From Gemmatimonadota bacterium (lineage in GTDB: Bacteria; Gemmatimonadota; Gemmatimonadetes; Longimicrobiales; Gaopeijiaceae), in contig JAPPGI010000027.1 of the NCBI GenBank assembly GCA_028874985.1, positions 1 through 49,296 of the forward strand: a stretch of 49,296 nucleotides of DNA, written 5' to 3'. A program made the translations under genes and the position numbers. Positions within the stretch are counted from its first letter, which is position 1, and each line of letters begins with the position of its first letter. The notes beneath the pieces were generated by a model that was not told the DNA's origin, made no database searches, and was given only the letters and a program-made list of their open reading frames with translations. Of the stretch, positions 31,058 to 40,609 are shown in pieces.

Positions 31058-33187
31058 TCAGAAGAGATTGTCCGCCAGCACATGGAACCTGAGGACCGCG
31101 TCGGGTCCGCCGTCGCGTTCCTCGGTGAGCCCCTGCGCGACATCCAGCCGCAGGAGCCCGTCGAGCAGGACCAGCCCCGCGCCCGCCGCCAGGTATTCCC
31201 CGCCTTCCGCGGACGCCCGGTCGGCGAAGAGTGACACGCGTGCGTAGCGGGCCGGAAACTGCAGGTCCGCCCGCGCCATCCAGGCCCGCGAGGTGGGGAT
31301 CGCCTCGGAGTGTCCGCGGAGCCAGGCTCCGGTGGCGCCAAGGTCCCAGAGGTCCTGCGGCAGGGGATCGCCCGAAACGTCCGCCACACCCCCCTGCAGG
31401 CCGAGCGAGATGCCCGCTGAGAGCGGGAGAAGGAGCGCGCCTTCGACCATCGTCCTGACGTGCCCGCGGTCGCCCGCCGCCACCCGCACGCTCACCGTGC
31501 CGCCCGCGCCGATCGCTTCGCGGCCCAGGCCGCCCCACCACGGCTTCCACGCCAGTTCGGTGCCGACCCGGATTCGTTCGTCGCCGTCCTCGATCTCCCG
31601 GTCGCGCTCGGCGAAGAGGCCGAGCGAGAATCCGAGCCGTTCGCCGCTTCCGGGCAGGAACCGCAGGGCGGCGCCCGTCGACCGGTGGAAGTCGAGGGAG
31701 TCGCTCTCGAGGATGAGGGGGAGCGGGAAGCCGTCGATGCCCCCCGCGCCCAAGGCGCCGGTGCGGAGCGCGCGGTAGACGGAGAACTGCATGCGGCTCC
31801 CGGGCCGGTCGCGCTGCAGGGTGAGGTCGAGGTCGGGGATCTCCCGCCACTCGCGGGTGGCCGCCCGCACCGTCAGCACCGATCTCACCCACCCGAAGTC
31901 GCGTCTGGCCTGGGCGCCGATCGACACGCCCTCCACCGGGTTGTAGCGGACCAGGTTGAGCGTCCAGACGGGCGGGTACAGGTACCAGGGGCTGGCTGCC
32001 TCGCCGGCGTCGCCGCGAGCGGCGGCGGCGCCCGTGCCGATGCCGGCCAGGGTGTCGCCGAGATGGAGGGCGCCGGCCCGGGCGCGCGCCGGGTCCCACG
32101 GACGGTGCGCGGAAGGCGGGCCGGTCCCCGATTCCCCGCTGTCCACGGGCCCCTCCGCCCCGCTAGCTTCGGCGGCGCCCCTCGTCGCGGGCTCCAGCGT
32201 CCAGTCGATGACGAACGGGAGGGTGGGGACTACGGAACCGGTCGAGGTGACGCTCTCGATGCCGGTGTAGCCGGTCCATTGCACGTGGCGGGGCAGCCAT
32301 CGGCCCGGCCGCACGGGGGCGAAGTCGACGATCACCGACGAGATGTCGGTCTCGATGCCGAGGAGCACGGCGGTGAAGGTCTCGTTGATGAGCTGTCCGA
32401 ACCAGCCCGGTTGCCTGGCCGCCGGGGCGGACGGGACGGTGTCGCCGGCCGTCACGTTGAGCCCCAGCCACCAGCCGCCGGCTTCGCGGAGGACGCCCGT
32501 CACCTCGTGGTCGATCCGCTTGGCGGGGCGGTAGGCGGCGCGCACGAGGCCGAACGATTCCGGATCGATCCACATGATCGCCGCGGCGAACCGGATGCTG
32601 CGGTAGCGGGGAATCGCGGTGACGGGGATGGCCCGGATGGTGCGGCCATCCTCCAGCGCGAGCGTGGTGGTGTCACCTGACCGGAACTGGTAATATCGCC
32701 CGGCGTCGGCGCCCAGCGGGCTCCGTACGGCGATGGCGGCCGCGCCGGCACCCAGAAAGGGGGCGAGGCCTAGGGTGAAGGGGTCGGCGAACGGGTCGAC
32801 GGGCAGGTGGCCGGCGCGGAGACCCTGAAAGTAGCGGGGTGTGGAGGGGCCGACGCCGGGGTGGCGGAAGTGCTCCTCGAGGAGGTCGAACGAGCCGGGT
32901 CCGGAGCCCGACCAGCGGGCGCGGAGGAGGCGCTCGCCGCGCATCCAGGGGCGGTCGTGCCGTCCGGTGGGGGCGTCGAAGGCGAGGCGTTCGCGGACGA
33001 GGGCGGTGTGGGTGCGGACGGCCTGCCGGGTGGCGCCCTGGGCCGAGCGCGCACCCGCCACGAGGTGGCGGGCCGTCTCGTCGAGATAGGCGTCCCGCGT
33101 GGGGTCGGGGGGCTGGGCGGTGGCGGGTGGGGGGGGGAGGAGGGGGAGGAGGACGGCGAGGAGCGGTCCGTGGTGGCGGGCGTTCAA
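31058..33187 (-). CDS. Large outer-membrane beta-barrel protein (paralogue B)
   Basis: 709 aa. A signal peptide of about 24 residues ends TAQ; the start is TTG (33187) with GGAGAGA 7 nt upstream. The architecture is the same as 15140-17401: a globular N-terminal region (VTAIPRYRSIRFAAAIMWIDPESF about residue 190) and a C-terminal strand-rich part ending HVLADNLF with terminal Phe. Many blocks are shared with paralogue A, but overall divergence is substantial. It overlaps the upstream gene (33184-34083) by 4 nt, so the two are coupled. Location outer membrane; function unknown. Confidence 0.74.
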   Translation of the reverse strand: MNARHHGPLLAVLLPLLPPPPATAQPPDPTRDAYLDETARHLVAGARSAQGATRQAVRTHTALVRERLAFDAPTGRHDRPWMRGERLLRARWSGSGPGSFDLLEEHFRHPGVGPSTPRYFQGLRAGHLPVDPFADPFTLGLAPFLGAGAAAIAVRSPLGADAGRYYQFRSGDTTTLALEDGRTIRAIPVTAIPRYRSIRFAAAIMWIDPESFGLVRAAYRPAKRIDHEVTGVLREAGGWWLGLNVTAGDTVPSAPAARQPGWFGQLINETFTAVLLGIETDISSVIVDFAPVRPGRWLPRHVQWTGYTGIESVTSTGSVVPTLPFVIDWTLEPATRGAAEASGAEGPVDSGESGTGPPSAHRPWDPARARAGALHLGDTLAGIGTGAAAARGDAGEAASPWYLYPPVWTLNLVRYNPVEGVSIGAQARRDFGWVRSVLTVRAATREWREIPDLDLTLQRDRPGSRMQFSVYRALRTGALGAGGIDGFPLPLILESDSLDFHRSTGAALRFLPGSGERLGFSLGLFAERDREIEDGDERIRVGTELAWKPWWGGLGREAIGAGGTVSVRVAAGDRGHVRTMVEGALLLPLSAGISLGLQGGVADVSGDPLPQDLWDLGATGAWLRGHSEAIPTSRAWMARADLQFPARYARVSLFADRASAEGGEYLAAGAGLVLLDGLLRLDVAQGLTEERDGGPDAVLRFHVLADNLF

Positions 33188-34083
33188 GTCTTCTCTCCGT
33201 GTCGGTCGAATAGTTCGCGTGTGCGCGCGGGCAGGAGGAGGTTGTCGGCGATGGCCGCGATCTCTTCCGCCTCCCTCCAGGCCTGTTCCAGTATCCGGAG
33301 TTCGCCTTCCAGCGCGCGGCGTTCCTGTTCCTCATTCAAGGCCATCTCCAGGGCGAGGGTGCCCGGCTGGGACATCCTTGCCATCTCCACCCCCGGCTTC
33401 GTCCAGCGGGACATCCTCCTTGCGGCCTGCTGCCTTATGTAACGATCCGGGTGTCCGCTGCGCTCGATTTCGGATACCGCCTCCCGGATCGTCCTGCCCG
33501 TGCCGCCCGCGGCGTTGATTCTTGGAAGGATGGCATTCAATACGCGCAGAGCGTCCTCACCTTCGAAGAGTTGCTTCTTCTTGCTCAGGAAGTCCCTGGC
33601 CGTCGCCTCCACCGCAAGATCGGACCGGTCGCCCGGCAGGCTGATCCGGGCCTGCACCATCGCGGCCCGGTTCATCCACCTGACCCTTCCATCCGCCGGG
33701 CGAAAACGAGCCGATGGACCGAAGGTGCGCCAGAAGTTGACGTAGTGGAAGAGGCTTGCCGCCCCGGTGGCGGCCCCCAGCCCACCGAGCACACCGGCGG
33801 TCACCGCACCCCCCGCCAGTCCGATACCGGCGACGGTCCACATCGCGACGCTCCGTCTCCGACGCCTGCCGAACTGGTCCCCGTAGCGCCACGCCGCGAA
33901 CTCCGGCCGCAGCGGCCTGCCGATCCGCACCAGTTCAAGACCACCGGGGTGGCGGGCCAACCCGATGTTCTCGGACGAAGTGCGGATGCGAGTGTCACGA
34001 AACAGCTTCTCGCATATCTCCACCGCCTCCCAGCGCTCCTCGAGCGGGGTGAGATTCCAGCGCTCGCATCGGCGGCAAACCAC
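33184..34083 (-). CDS. Conserved hypothetical membrane-associated protein
   Basis: 299 aa from a GTG start; the in-frame upstream codons give no better ATG. It begins with CRRCERWNL, half of a zinc-ribbon knuckle, then a segment ENIGLARHPGGLELVRIG. One hydrophobic hairpin (MWTVAGIGLAGGAVTAGVLGGL, about 80-105) may be membrane-inserted. The second half is helical and charged. I recognise it as a type seen in Gemmatimonadota genomes but cannot name a function. Coupled by a 4-nt overlap to the beta-barrel gene downstream. Confidence 0.65.
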   Translation of the reverse strand: MVCRRCERWNLTPLEERWEAVEICEKLFRDTRIRTSSENIGLARHPGGLELVRIGRPLRPEFAAWRYGDQFGRRRRRSVAMWTVAGIGLAGGAVTAGVLGGLGAATGAASLFHYVNFWRTFGPSARFRPADGRVRWMNRAAMVQARISLPGDRSDLAVEATARDFLSKKKQLFEGEDALRVLNAILPRINAAGGTGRTIREAVSEIERSGHPDRYIRQQAARRMSRWTKPGVEMARMSQPGTLALEMALNEEQERRALEGELRILEQAWREAEEIAAIADNLLLPARTRELFDRHGEKT

Positions 34084-34193
34084 ATCCAGCTCATCCTCGG
34101 CCCCACCGGGGAATATAGCCTACCCGACCTCGTGGACCTCGATTCCGCGGGGGCCGACAGGAAGCCCGGTGCCGCTTCTCGCCGGAGACACCC

Positions 34194-34667
34194 TCATATC
34201 GTCGGTTCGTAGTCGTTCACAAGCCGCCACAGACGGGTGTCGTGCTCGCCGACCACACGCGAAACGGCGCGGACCGGCATCTCCTTCACCAGATTCACCA
34301 CGTGGGTTTCGAACGCCCGGGTGTATCGCTTTCCCGGACGAGCCCAGGGTACGGCTGCACGCCGGACCCCGCAGTCCGGGCAGTTGACCCGCGGGGAGTG
34401 CGCGTACAGATGGCACGGACGACCAAGGAAGTCGAGGTGTCGCCAGCTCTTCCGCGCCGTGTCGTAGGCCTTGCACCCCTCTTTCCCGCACGCCGCGCAA
34501 GCGAAGGACCCCCCCCTCTCGAAGTTCAGGTGGACCGCCAACCCCGTGCTCACCGGCACGAACTCGATTCGTTCCACGTACCACGGCCCGGCCAGATCCA
34601 GGGCCTGGCTCAGCAGGTCGGCCGCGGTCGGTTCCGTCCCGTGCGACCCGGAGTCCGACTCGGTCAC
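34194..34667 (-). pseudogene. Truncated ISL3-family transposase (N-terminal part)
   Basis: The N-terminal zinc-ribbon/HTH half of an ISL3 transposase is clear: FACAACGKEGCKAYDTA and a later CPDCGVRR for the zinc ribbon, SWRHLDFLGRPCHLYA, PRVNCPDCG, and a helix-turn-helix ending VGEHDTRLWRLVNDY. The frame then stops (TGA at 34194); the DDE catalytic part is missing and I see no continuation downstream. The start is taken as a GTG at 34667. So this is a dead relic of an insertion sequence. Confidence 0.8.
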
Positions 34668-34936
34668 AAGGCCTCTCGCACGTGCGGCAGGGTCCGTTGA
34701 CGGGGTGACGTGCGTGTGCGCATCCTGGGAGGTCTCCTTGCTCTCAACCCCCGGCTTCGACAGCCTTTCCAGCGAATTCTCGGTGGTCGGCCCGCGAATT
34801 CCAGGTAGATGCGTTACAATATATGGGTTGAATTCTAATCCATGGGCGATATTTCGGGCTGTTTCGATGAACTCTTGGCGATAATCTGCCCCAAACCCCG
34901 CGCCCGCGTGCGCCGGCAACCCGAGGAGGATGACCG

Positions 34937-37297
34937 ATGACGAGAGACTCCGCCGCACTGCGCCAACGGGTAGAAGTACTGCAGGATCGTATCTCCGACC
35001 TCTGCGGCGCCATCCTGCGGATCAGCGCCAGCCTTGAACTCGATGCCGTTCTGCGGGAGATCGTAGACAGCGCCCGCGCGTTGACCGATGCCGACTACGG
35101 CTGCATCACGACCATCGACGAAGAGGGTCGGCCCGAGCATTTCATCACTTCCGGCATCACGGCGGACGAACACCGCCGGATCACGGAATGGGACGAAGGG
35201 CCAAGGTTGTTCGAGTACTTTCGGGACCATCCCAGAGTGTTGAGAGTCCTGGACATACCCGATTTCCTCGGGCGGCTCGGGTTTTCCACCGAAGTGCTGC
35301 CATACATGACCCTGCAGGGCACGCCGATCCACCACCGCGGGCGGCACGTCGGCAGTTTCTTTCTTGCCCATCTGGACGACGGGCGGGCGTTCACCGACGA
35401 GGACGAAGAGGTGCTTGTCCTGTTCGCCTCGCAGGCGGCCACGGCGATCGCCAACGCCCGCACCTACCGGGACGAGCGGCGGGCCCGGTCCCATCTAGAG
35501 GCACTCGTCGACACCACCCCGATCGCGGTGGCGGTGTTCGACGCCAGGACGGGCAGGATGGTGTCGCTCAACCGCGAGCTGAAGAGGCTCGTCGGGAATC
35601 TGCACATGCCCGACCATTCCGAGGAGGAGCTTCTGGAGGTCATGACCTGCCGGCGGGCCGACGGACGCGAAGTCGCCCTGAAGGAATTCGCGCTGACGCA
35701 GCAGTTGAGGAGTGGCGAGACGGTTCGAAACCAGGAGGTCGTGGTCTCGATTCCCGATGGCCGCTCCGTCAGGATGCTGGTCAACGCCACGCCGATCCTC
35801 TCGCCCGAGGGCGAGGTCGAATCGGTGGTCGTCACACTGCAGGATCTGGCGCCGTTCGAGGAGCTCGAGCGGATGCGGACCGAGTTTCTCGCGATCGTGA
35901 GTCACGAGCTGCGCGCCCCGCTCACCTCCATCAAGGGCTCCGCGGCCACGGTCCTGACCGCCGCGCCGGGCTTCGCCATGGCGGAAATGCTGCAGTTCTT
36001 TCGCATCATTGACGCTCAGGCGGACCAGATGAGCGGCCTCATCGGCGACCTGCTGGATGCGGGACGCATCGCGACGGGCACGCTGTCGGTCTCGCCCCAA
36101 CCGTCGGATGTGGCCGTGCTGGTGGACCAGGCCAGGAACACCTTCCTCAGCGGCCGCGGCCGTCACGTGGTTCTCGTGGATATTCCTCCGGACCTGCCCC
36201 GCGTCATGGCGGACCGGCAGCGCATGCCTCAAGTCCTGAACAACCTCTTCACCAACGCCGCCAGCCACGCTCCGGAGTCGTCGCCCATCCACGTCGCCGC
36301 ATGGCGCGAGGGAGTTCACGTCGCGATCTCCATCTCCGACCGGGGCAAGGGGATTCCACCGGAACAGCTCCCGCACCTGTTTCAGAAGTACGCCGGTGTC
36401 GGCGAGGGAGCGCACGGCCTCCGCGGAGGCCTGGGCCTGGCCATCTGCAAGGGGCTGGTCGAAGCTCACGGAGGGCGCATCCGGGCCGCGAGCGATGGAG
36501 AGGGCCGGGGAGCCAGGTTCACATTCACGATCCCGGTGGCCGGCGGGGTCGGCGGCGACCCCGCGGGGTTGAGTTCCACGCCGGATCGCAAGCCGGCGCT
36601 CCGGGAGGGACGGAAGCGGCAGAAGATCCTCGTGGTGGACGACGACCCCCAGACGCTGCGCCATGTGCGCGACGTGCTGACGGCGTCAGGCTACTCGGTA
36701 TTCGCCACGGGCGACCACGAGGAGCTGTCCCGCTTGATCGGCGCCGAGAGACCCTCCCTGGTCCTGCTTGACCTGATGTTGCCCGGGACCGACGGCATCC
36801 GGTTGATGCGACGCGTTCCCGCGCTGGCCGATCTGCCGGTCATCTTCATCTCCGCCTACGGGCGTGACGAGACGGTCGCGAGGGCGCTCGGCGCGGGAGC
36901 CGCCGACTACATAGTCAAACCGTTCTCGCCAACGGAACTCACGGCGAGAGTCCGGGCGGCGCTGCGGAGCCGCGCCGACCCCGCGCCGTTCGAGTTCGGC
37001 CGACTGCGCATCGACTATGACCGGCGCCGCGTGACCGTGGCCGGCCGCCCGGTGGAGCTGACCGCCACCGAGTACGAGGTGCTGCGCGTCCTGTCGACCC
37101 TGGCGGGACGCGTAGCGACCTATCGGTCACTGCTACGCCAGGCTTGGCGACGGTGTCCGGACCGCGCCAACCCGAAGCTGGTGCACGCCGTCGTAAAACG
37201 GCTGCGCAACAAGCTGGGCGAGGACGGCAGCCGGGCGGCCTACATCGTCAACGAACGCGGAGTCGGCTACCGGATGCCGGCGCCGGGTGAGGAGTAG
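34937..37297 (+). CDS. One-chain two-component system: GAF-PAS-kinase-REC-winged helix
   Basis: 786 aa, no membrane segment. A GAF domain is at about 22-175 (LDAVLREIVDSARALTDADYG; ATAIANARTY), a PAS-like domain at about 185-310, HisKA with H323 (VSHELRAPL), and HATPase with N440 (NNLFTNAAS), SDRGKGIP and LRGGLGLAIC. A receiver domain follows with D568 and phosphoacceptor D612 (VLLDLMLPGTDG). Last is an OmpR-type winged helix at about 685-782 (FEFGRLRIDYDRRRV; VKRLRNKLGE). A kinase and its DNA-binding response regulator are thus fused, so the sensor itself could bind DNA. GAGGAGGAT precedes the ATG. The SulP gene downstream is a candidate target. Confidence 0.88.
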   Translation: MTRDSAALRQRVEVLQDRISDLCGAILRISASLELDAVLREIVDSARALTDADYGCITTIDEEGRPEHFITSGITADEHRRITEWDEGPRLFEYFRDHPRVLRVLDIPDFLGRLGFSTEVLPYMTLQGTPIHHRGRHVGSFFLAHLDDGRAFTDEDEEVLVLFASQAATAIANARTYRDERRARSHLEALVDTTPIAVAVFDARTGRMVSLNRELKRLVGNLHMPDHSEEELLEVMTCRRADGREVALKEFALTQQLRSGETVRNQEVVVSIPDGRSVRMLVNATPILSPEGEVESVVVTLQDLAPFEELERMRTEFLAIVSHELRAPLTSIKGSAATVLTAAPGFAMAEMLQFFRIIDAQADQMSGLIGDLLDAGRIATGTLSVSPQPSDVAVLVDQARNTFLSGRGRHVVLVDIPPDLPRVMADRQRMPQVLNNLFTNAASHAPESSPIHVAAWREGVHVAISISDRGKGIPPEQLPHLFQKYAGVGEGAHGLRGGLGLAICKGLVEAHGGRIRAASDGEGRGARFTFTIPVAGGVGGDPAGLSSTPDRKPALREGRKRQKILVVDDDPQTLRHVRDVLTASGYSVFATGDHEELSRLIGAERPSLVLLDLMLPGTDGIRLMRRVPALADLPVIFISAYGRDETVARALGAGAADYIVKPFSPTELTARVRAALRSRADPAPFEFGRLRIDYDRRRVTVAGRPVELTATEYEVLRVLSTLAGRVATYRSLLRQAWRRCPDRANPKLVHAVVKRLRNKLGEDGSRAAYIVNERGVGYRMPAPGEE

Positions 37298-37443
37298 CGC
37301 TCACTCCCCGGGCTTGTGCACCTTGACGGGCTCCGCTCGCGCGGGTCAGTTGCCGTAGCAGCCTCCGGGGCGGCCCCATCCCGGGTAGCGCGGCGAAATG
37401 GTGGCGGGCCGGAGCGGCCGCCACACCGGTTTCGGGTGAAAGG

Positions 37444-37457
37444 GAGACGCACGTCTC
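37444..37457. promoter_or_regulatory. Palindrome at the SulP ribosome binding site
   Basis: GAGACG-CA-CGTCTC, a perfect 14-bp inverted repeat immediately before the SulP ATG at 37458. Its left arm overlaps the GGGAG ribosome binding site. In RNA it could form a 5-bp stem that hides the site; in DNA it could be an operator. No direct evidence for either. Confidence 0.5.
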
Positions 37458-39089
37458 ATGAGATTGCCCCGCATCGACTACGACCTCGGCATCTTCCGCG
37501 GGGACCTGTTCGGGGGACTCACGTCGGCCGTGGTCGCGCTCCCCGTCGCGCTGGCCTTCGGTATCGCATCCGGCATGGGTGCCGCCGCCGGCCTGTACGG
37601 AGTGATAGCGGTCGGCTTTTTCGCGGCCGTCTTCGGTGGCACGAAATCGCAGATCTCCGGCCCCACCGGTCCGATGACGATCGCCATGGCGGTCGTCATC
37701 ACCACGCACGCGTCCACCCTGGCCGAAGCCCTCACGGTGGTCATCCTGGGAGGCCTCATCCAGGTGTTGCTGGGTGTGCTGCGCATGGGACGCTTCGTGG
37801 TGTACACCCCGTACGTGGTCATCTCCGGGTTCATGTCGGGAGTGGGACTGATCATCATGTCGATCCAGGCCCTGCCCTTCCTCGGTGCCCCTCCCGCCCC
37901 GGGCGGACCGATGGGGGCGCTCCGGGCGATCCCGGAGGCGGTCGCGGGCATGAACACCAGCGCCTTGGCACTCGCGGTGGTCGCCCTGGGCGTCGCGATA
38001 TTCTGGCCACGCAGACTGGGCAGACTACTGCCCGGCCTCCTGGTCGCTCTTCTCGCGGGTACGGCACTCAGCGTGCTGTGGCTGACCGACGTGCCGGTCA
38101 TCGGAGACATCCCCCGAGGTCTCCCCTCGATGCACCTGGAGCTTCCCACCCTCGGCTTTCTGGTGCGGGCGCTGCAGCCGGCACTCATCCTGGCCCTGCT
38201 GGGCTCCGTGGACTCTCTGCTGACCTCGCTGGTCGCGGATTCGCTGACCGGCACCCAGCACAATCCCAACCGGGAACTGGTGGGCCAGGGCATCGGCAAC
38301 GCGGTGTCCGGCCTGTTCGGAGGCCTGCCCGGCGCGGGCGCGACCATGGGCACGGTGACCAACATCCGGGCGGGCGGCACCACGCAGGTGTCGGGGGCGT
38401 TCCGCGCGCTGCTTGTGCTCGCGCTCCTCCTGGGACTGGGCCGGTACGTGGAGCCGATCCCCCACGCGGTCCTGGCCGGGATTCTCATGAAGGTCGGCTG
38501 GGACATCATCGACTGGCCCCTCCTGACGCGCGTCCACCGCATCCGGCGCGAACACCTCTTCGTCATGGTGCTCACCCTGGGGCTCACCGTGTTCGTGGAC
38601 CTGGTGACCGCCGTGGCGATAGGGCTGATCGCCGCGGGGATGGTGCACGCCCGCCAACTCGAGGGGCTGGAACTCGACAGCGTGGTCTCGGTGCCTCTGC
38701 TGGATCACGTCTTCTTCGCGGGGCACGAGGAGGCGGACCGGATGGACCCCTACGCCGCGCGGGTCGGTCTGGTGCGTCTCAAGGGGAGTTTCACGGTCGC
38801 GTCCTCCCAGAAGCTGTACAGGGTGATCGGCGGCGACATCAAGGACCACGATGTGGTGATCTTCGACTTCTCAGGCGCCACCTACATCGACGACAGCGCC
38901 GCCATGACGATCGGCCGGCTTCTCGCCACCGCCTCCAGGGAGGACACCGAATGCATCGTGGTGGGTCTCTCCGGAAAGGTCGCCGGCATCCTGCACACCC
39001 TGGATGTCCTGCGCGACCTGCCCCCGGGCCACGAGGTGCGGGCGATGGACGAGGCTCGCAGCGTGGCGATCGGCCTGTTGGAGGGGTGA
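37458..39089 (+). CDS. SulP-family anion transporter with STAS domain
   Basis: 543 aa. The membrane part is about residues 15-400 with roughly 12-14 helices, including the family motifs near the N-terminus (GLTSAVVALPVALAFGIASG; GGTKSQISGPTGPM). The C-terminal STAS domain at about 430-540 has the FDFSGATYIDDSAA motif. SulP proteins move sulfate, bicarbonate or other oxyanions with Na+ or H+; length and fold fit, the ion cannot be told. It lies 160 bp after the hybrid sensor/regulator gene, and a palindrome overlaps its ribosome binding site. Its 3' end faces that of the gene at 39095, 5 bp apart. Confidence 0.87.
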   Translation: MRLPRIDYDLGIFRGDLFGGLTSAVVALPVALAFGIASGMGAAAGLYGVIAVGFFAAVFGGTKSQISGPTGPMTIAMAVVITTHASTLAEALTVVILGGLIQVLLGVLRMGRFVVYTPYVVISGFMSGVGLIIMSIQALPFLGAPPAPGGPMGALRAIPEAVAGMNTSALALAVVALGVAIFWPRRLGRLLPGLLVALLAGTALSVLWLTDVPVIGDIPRGLPSMHLELPTLGFLVRALQPALILALLGSVDSLLTSLVADSLTGTQHNPNRELVGQGIGNAVSGLFGGLPGAGATMGTVTNIRAGGTTQVSGAFRALLVLALLLGLGRYVEPIPHAVLAGILMKVGWDIIDWPLLTRVHRIRREHLFVMVLTLGLTVFVDLVTAVAIGLIAAGMVHARQLEGLELDSVVSVPLLDHVFFAGHEEADRMDPYAARVGLVRLKGSFTVASSQKLYRVIGGDIKDHDVVIFDFSGATYIDDSAAMTIGRLLATASREDTECIVVGLSGKVAGILHTLDVLRDLPPGHEVRAMDEARSVAIGLLEG

Positions 39090-39094
39090 AGGCC

Positions 39095-40441
39095 CTACTT
39101 CGCGACGCGACGCGCCTGCGCCCGCCCCATCCCGACCGACAGCGCGATCCACATCGCGGCCAGCGGCGCGGTCGACGTCGCCACCCACACCAGCGTCAGC
39201 CCGAGCGCCGCGAAGAGTCCGTCGATCCCCGCTCCGGCCGCGTCGCCGAAGCGGTACAGGAAGACATCGACGACGGGCTTGGCCTTGTACTTCTCCGAGG
39301 GCGTCACGACGCTGAAGAGCGTCTCCCGGGAGGGCCTGGAGATGGCGTAGCGGGTCGCCCGGTGCACGGCGCCGAAGATCAGCATCACCCCGTAGACGGG
39401 CCACACTGCGAGGACCGCGAAGCCGGCCAGGGTGACGAGCGGCAGCACGGCCAGGGTCCACCCCACGCCCACCCTTCGGATCAGGTGGGTGGTGATTAGG
39501 ACCTGCGTGATGAGCGTGGCGAACTGGGCTACGTAGTCGAACTCGGCGAAGTTCCCGACCAGCTGGCTGAAGGTGTCGGAGTCCGTAAGGATTATGTTGG
39601 CCTGGGTGAAGTAGATCATCGTGTTGGCCACCGCCATGAAAACCACCCAGAGGCCGACGCCGAGCAGGTAGGGGGAGGTGGCGACCGCCAGCAGGCCATC
39701 CCGGAAGGAGCCTCCGATCTCGTCGCCCGCGTCCCGCATCGCCATTCCCTCGCCCGGCTCCGGCACCGCCGTGTCGCGCGCCCCCGCCCCGGCCCCGCCC
39801 AGAGACGACGCCTCCGAGCGCACCGCCATCCTGTCCAGCACGAGCATGACCGCGATCGCCAGCGCATAGCAGCCGGCCCCGATCAGCATCAGCCCCGCGG
39901 GCAGATAGGGAGTCTCGGTCACCGTGCTGATCCGGTTGGCCGTCCACCCGCCCGCGAGCGCCCCGAGCGTGCCCCCGACCCCCACGAACGCGAACAGCCG
40001 CTTCCCCTGGTCCACGTCGAAGATATCGACCATGAAGGCCCAGAAGACGCTGGTGGTGAAGAGGTTGATGACGGTGAGCCAGACGTAGAAGGTGTAGCCG
40101 ACGCCCCGCGACAGCCCGGTCTGGCTATCCGTCCCGATCAGCCCGCCCCCCGCGCGCACATCCTGAACGAGTAGCGCGGCGAACCCGATCAGGCAGACGA
40201 TCACGAACAGGTAGGCGACCGGAATGAAGCGGCGGCGGTTCATGCGGGCCACGACCCCGCCGAATGCGAGCACGGCCCCGAGCGCCGTGACCGATGTCAC
40301 CACGAAGAGCCAGCGCAGTTCCTCCATCCCGCGCGCCACGCCCATCGCTTCGCGCACCGGACGCAGGAAGAAGTAGCCGCAGAGAACCAGGAAGAAGAAG
40401 AGGGCGGACGCGAGGGCGAGTGGAAGCTCGCCGCGCCGCAT
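39095..40441 (-). CDS. Npt/Tlc-like MFS transporter (paralogue 1)
   Basis: 448 aa from the only in-frame ATG (40441). The open frame continues upstream to a TTG at 40513, and comparison with the sister gene suggests that a few more N-terminal residues belong to the protein. About 12 membrane helices. Patterns such as GYFFLRPVREAMG, NLFTTSVFWAFMVDIFD and KYKAKPVVDVFLYRFGDAAG match the nucleotide-transporter (ATP:ADP antiporter, NPT-like) branch of MFS found in free-living bacteria, where substrates are generally unknown. Divergently oriented to its paralogue at 40610. Confidence 0.75.
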   Translation of the reverse strand: MRRGELPLALASALFFFLVLCGYFFLRPVREAMGVARGMEELRWLFVVTSVTALGAVLAFGGVVARMNRRRFIPVAYLFVIVCLIGFAALLVQDVRAGGGLIGTDSQTGLSRGVGYTFYVWLTVINLFTTSVFWAFMVDIFDVDQGKRLFAFVGVGGTLGALAGGWTANRISTVTETPYLPAGLMLIGAGCYALAIAVMLVLDRMAVRSEASSLGGAGAGARDTAVPEPGEGMAMRDAGDEIGGSFRDGLLAVATSPYLLGVGLWVVFMAVANTMIYFTQANIILTDSDTFSQLVGNFAEFDYVAQFATLITQVLITTHLIRRVGVGWTLAVLPLVTLAGFAVLAVWPVYGVMLIFGAVHRATRYAISRPSRETLFSVVTPSEKYKAKPVVDVFLYRFGDAAGAGIDGLFAALGLTLVWVATSTAPLAAMWIALSVGMGRAQARRVAK

Positions 40442-40609
40442 GTTGAGGAGTCGGTTCAAGGGTTTGCCCGGCCTTGTCGGCAAGCGACCATCGACTTGCC
40501 CGGACGTACGCAACGCGCCCGGGGATTGACCTTCTCGAAAAGAATCCCATCCTCCAACGGAGACAAGCAGTCCACGGCCGACCGGCCACCGAGCCCGGGT
40601 TCCACACGC

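Noticed and set aside
34823-34843. Imperfect palindrome ATGGGTT...AATCCAT upstream of the hybrid kinase gene as an operator
   Set aside because: Only six of seven arm positions pair and the centre does not; too weak to annotate, although the AT-rich patch around it may contain the promoter.
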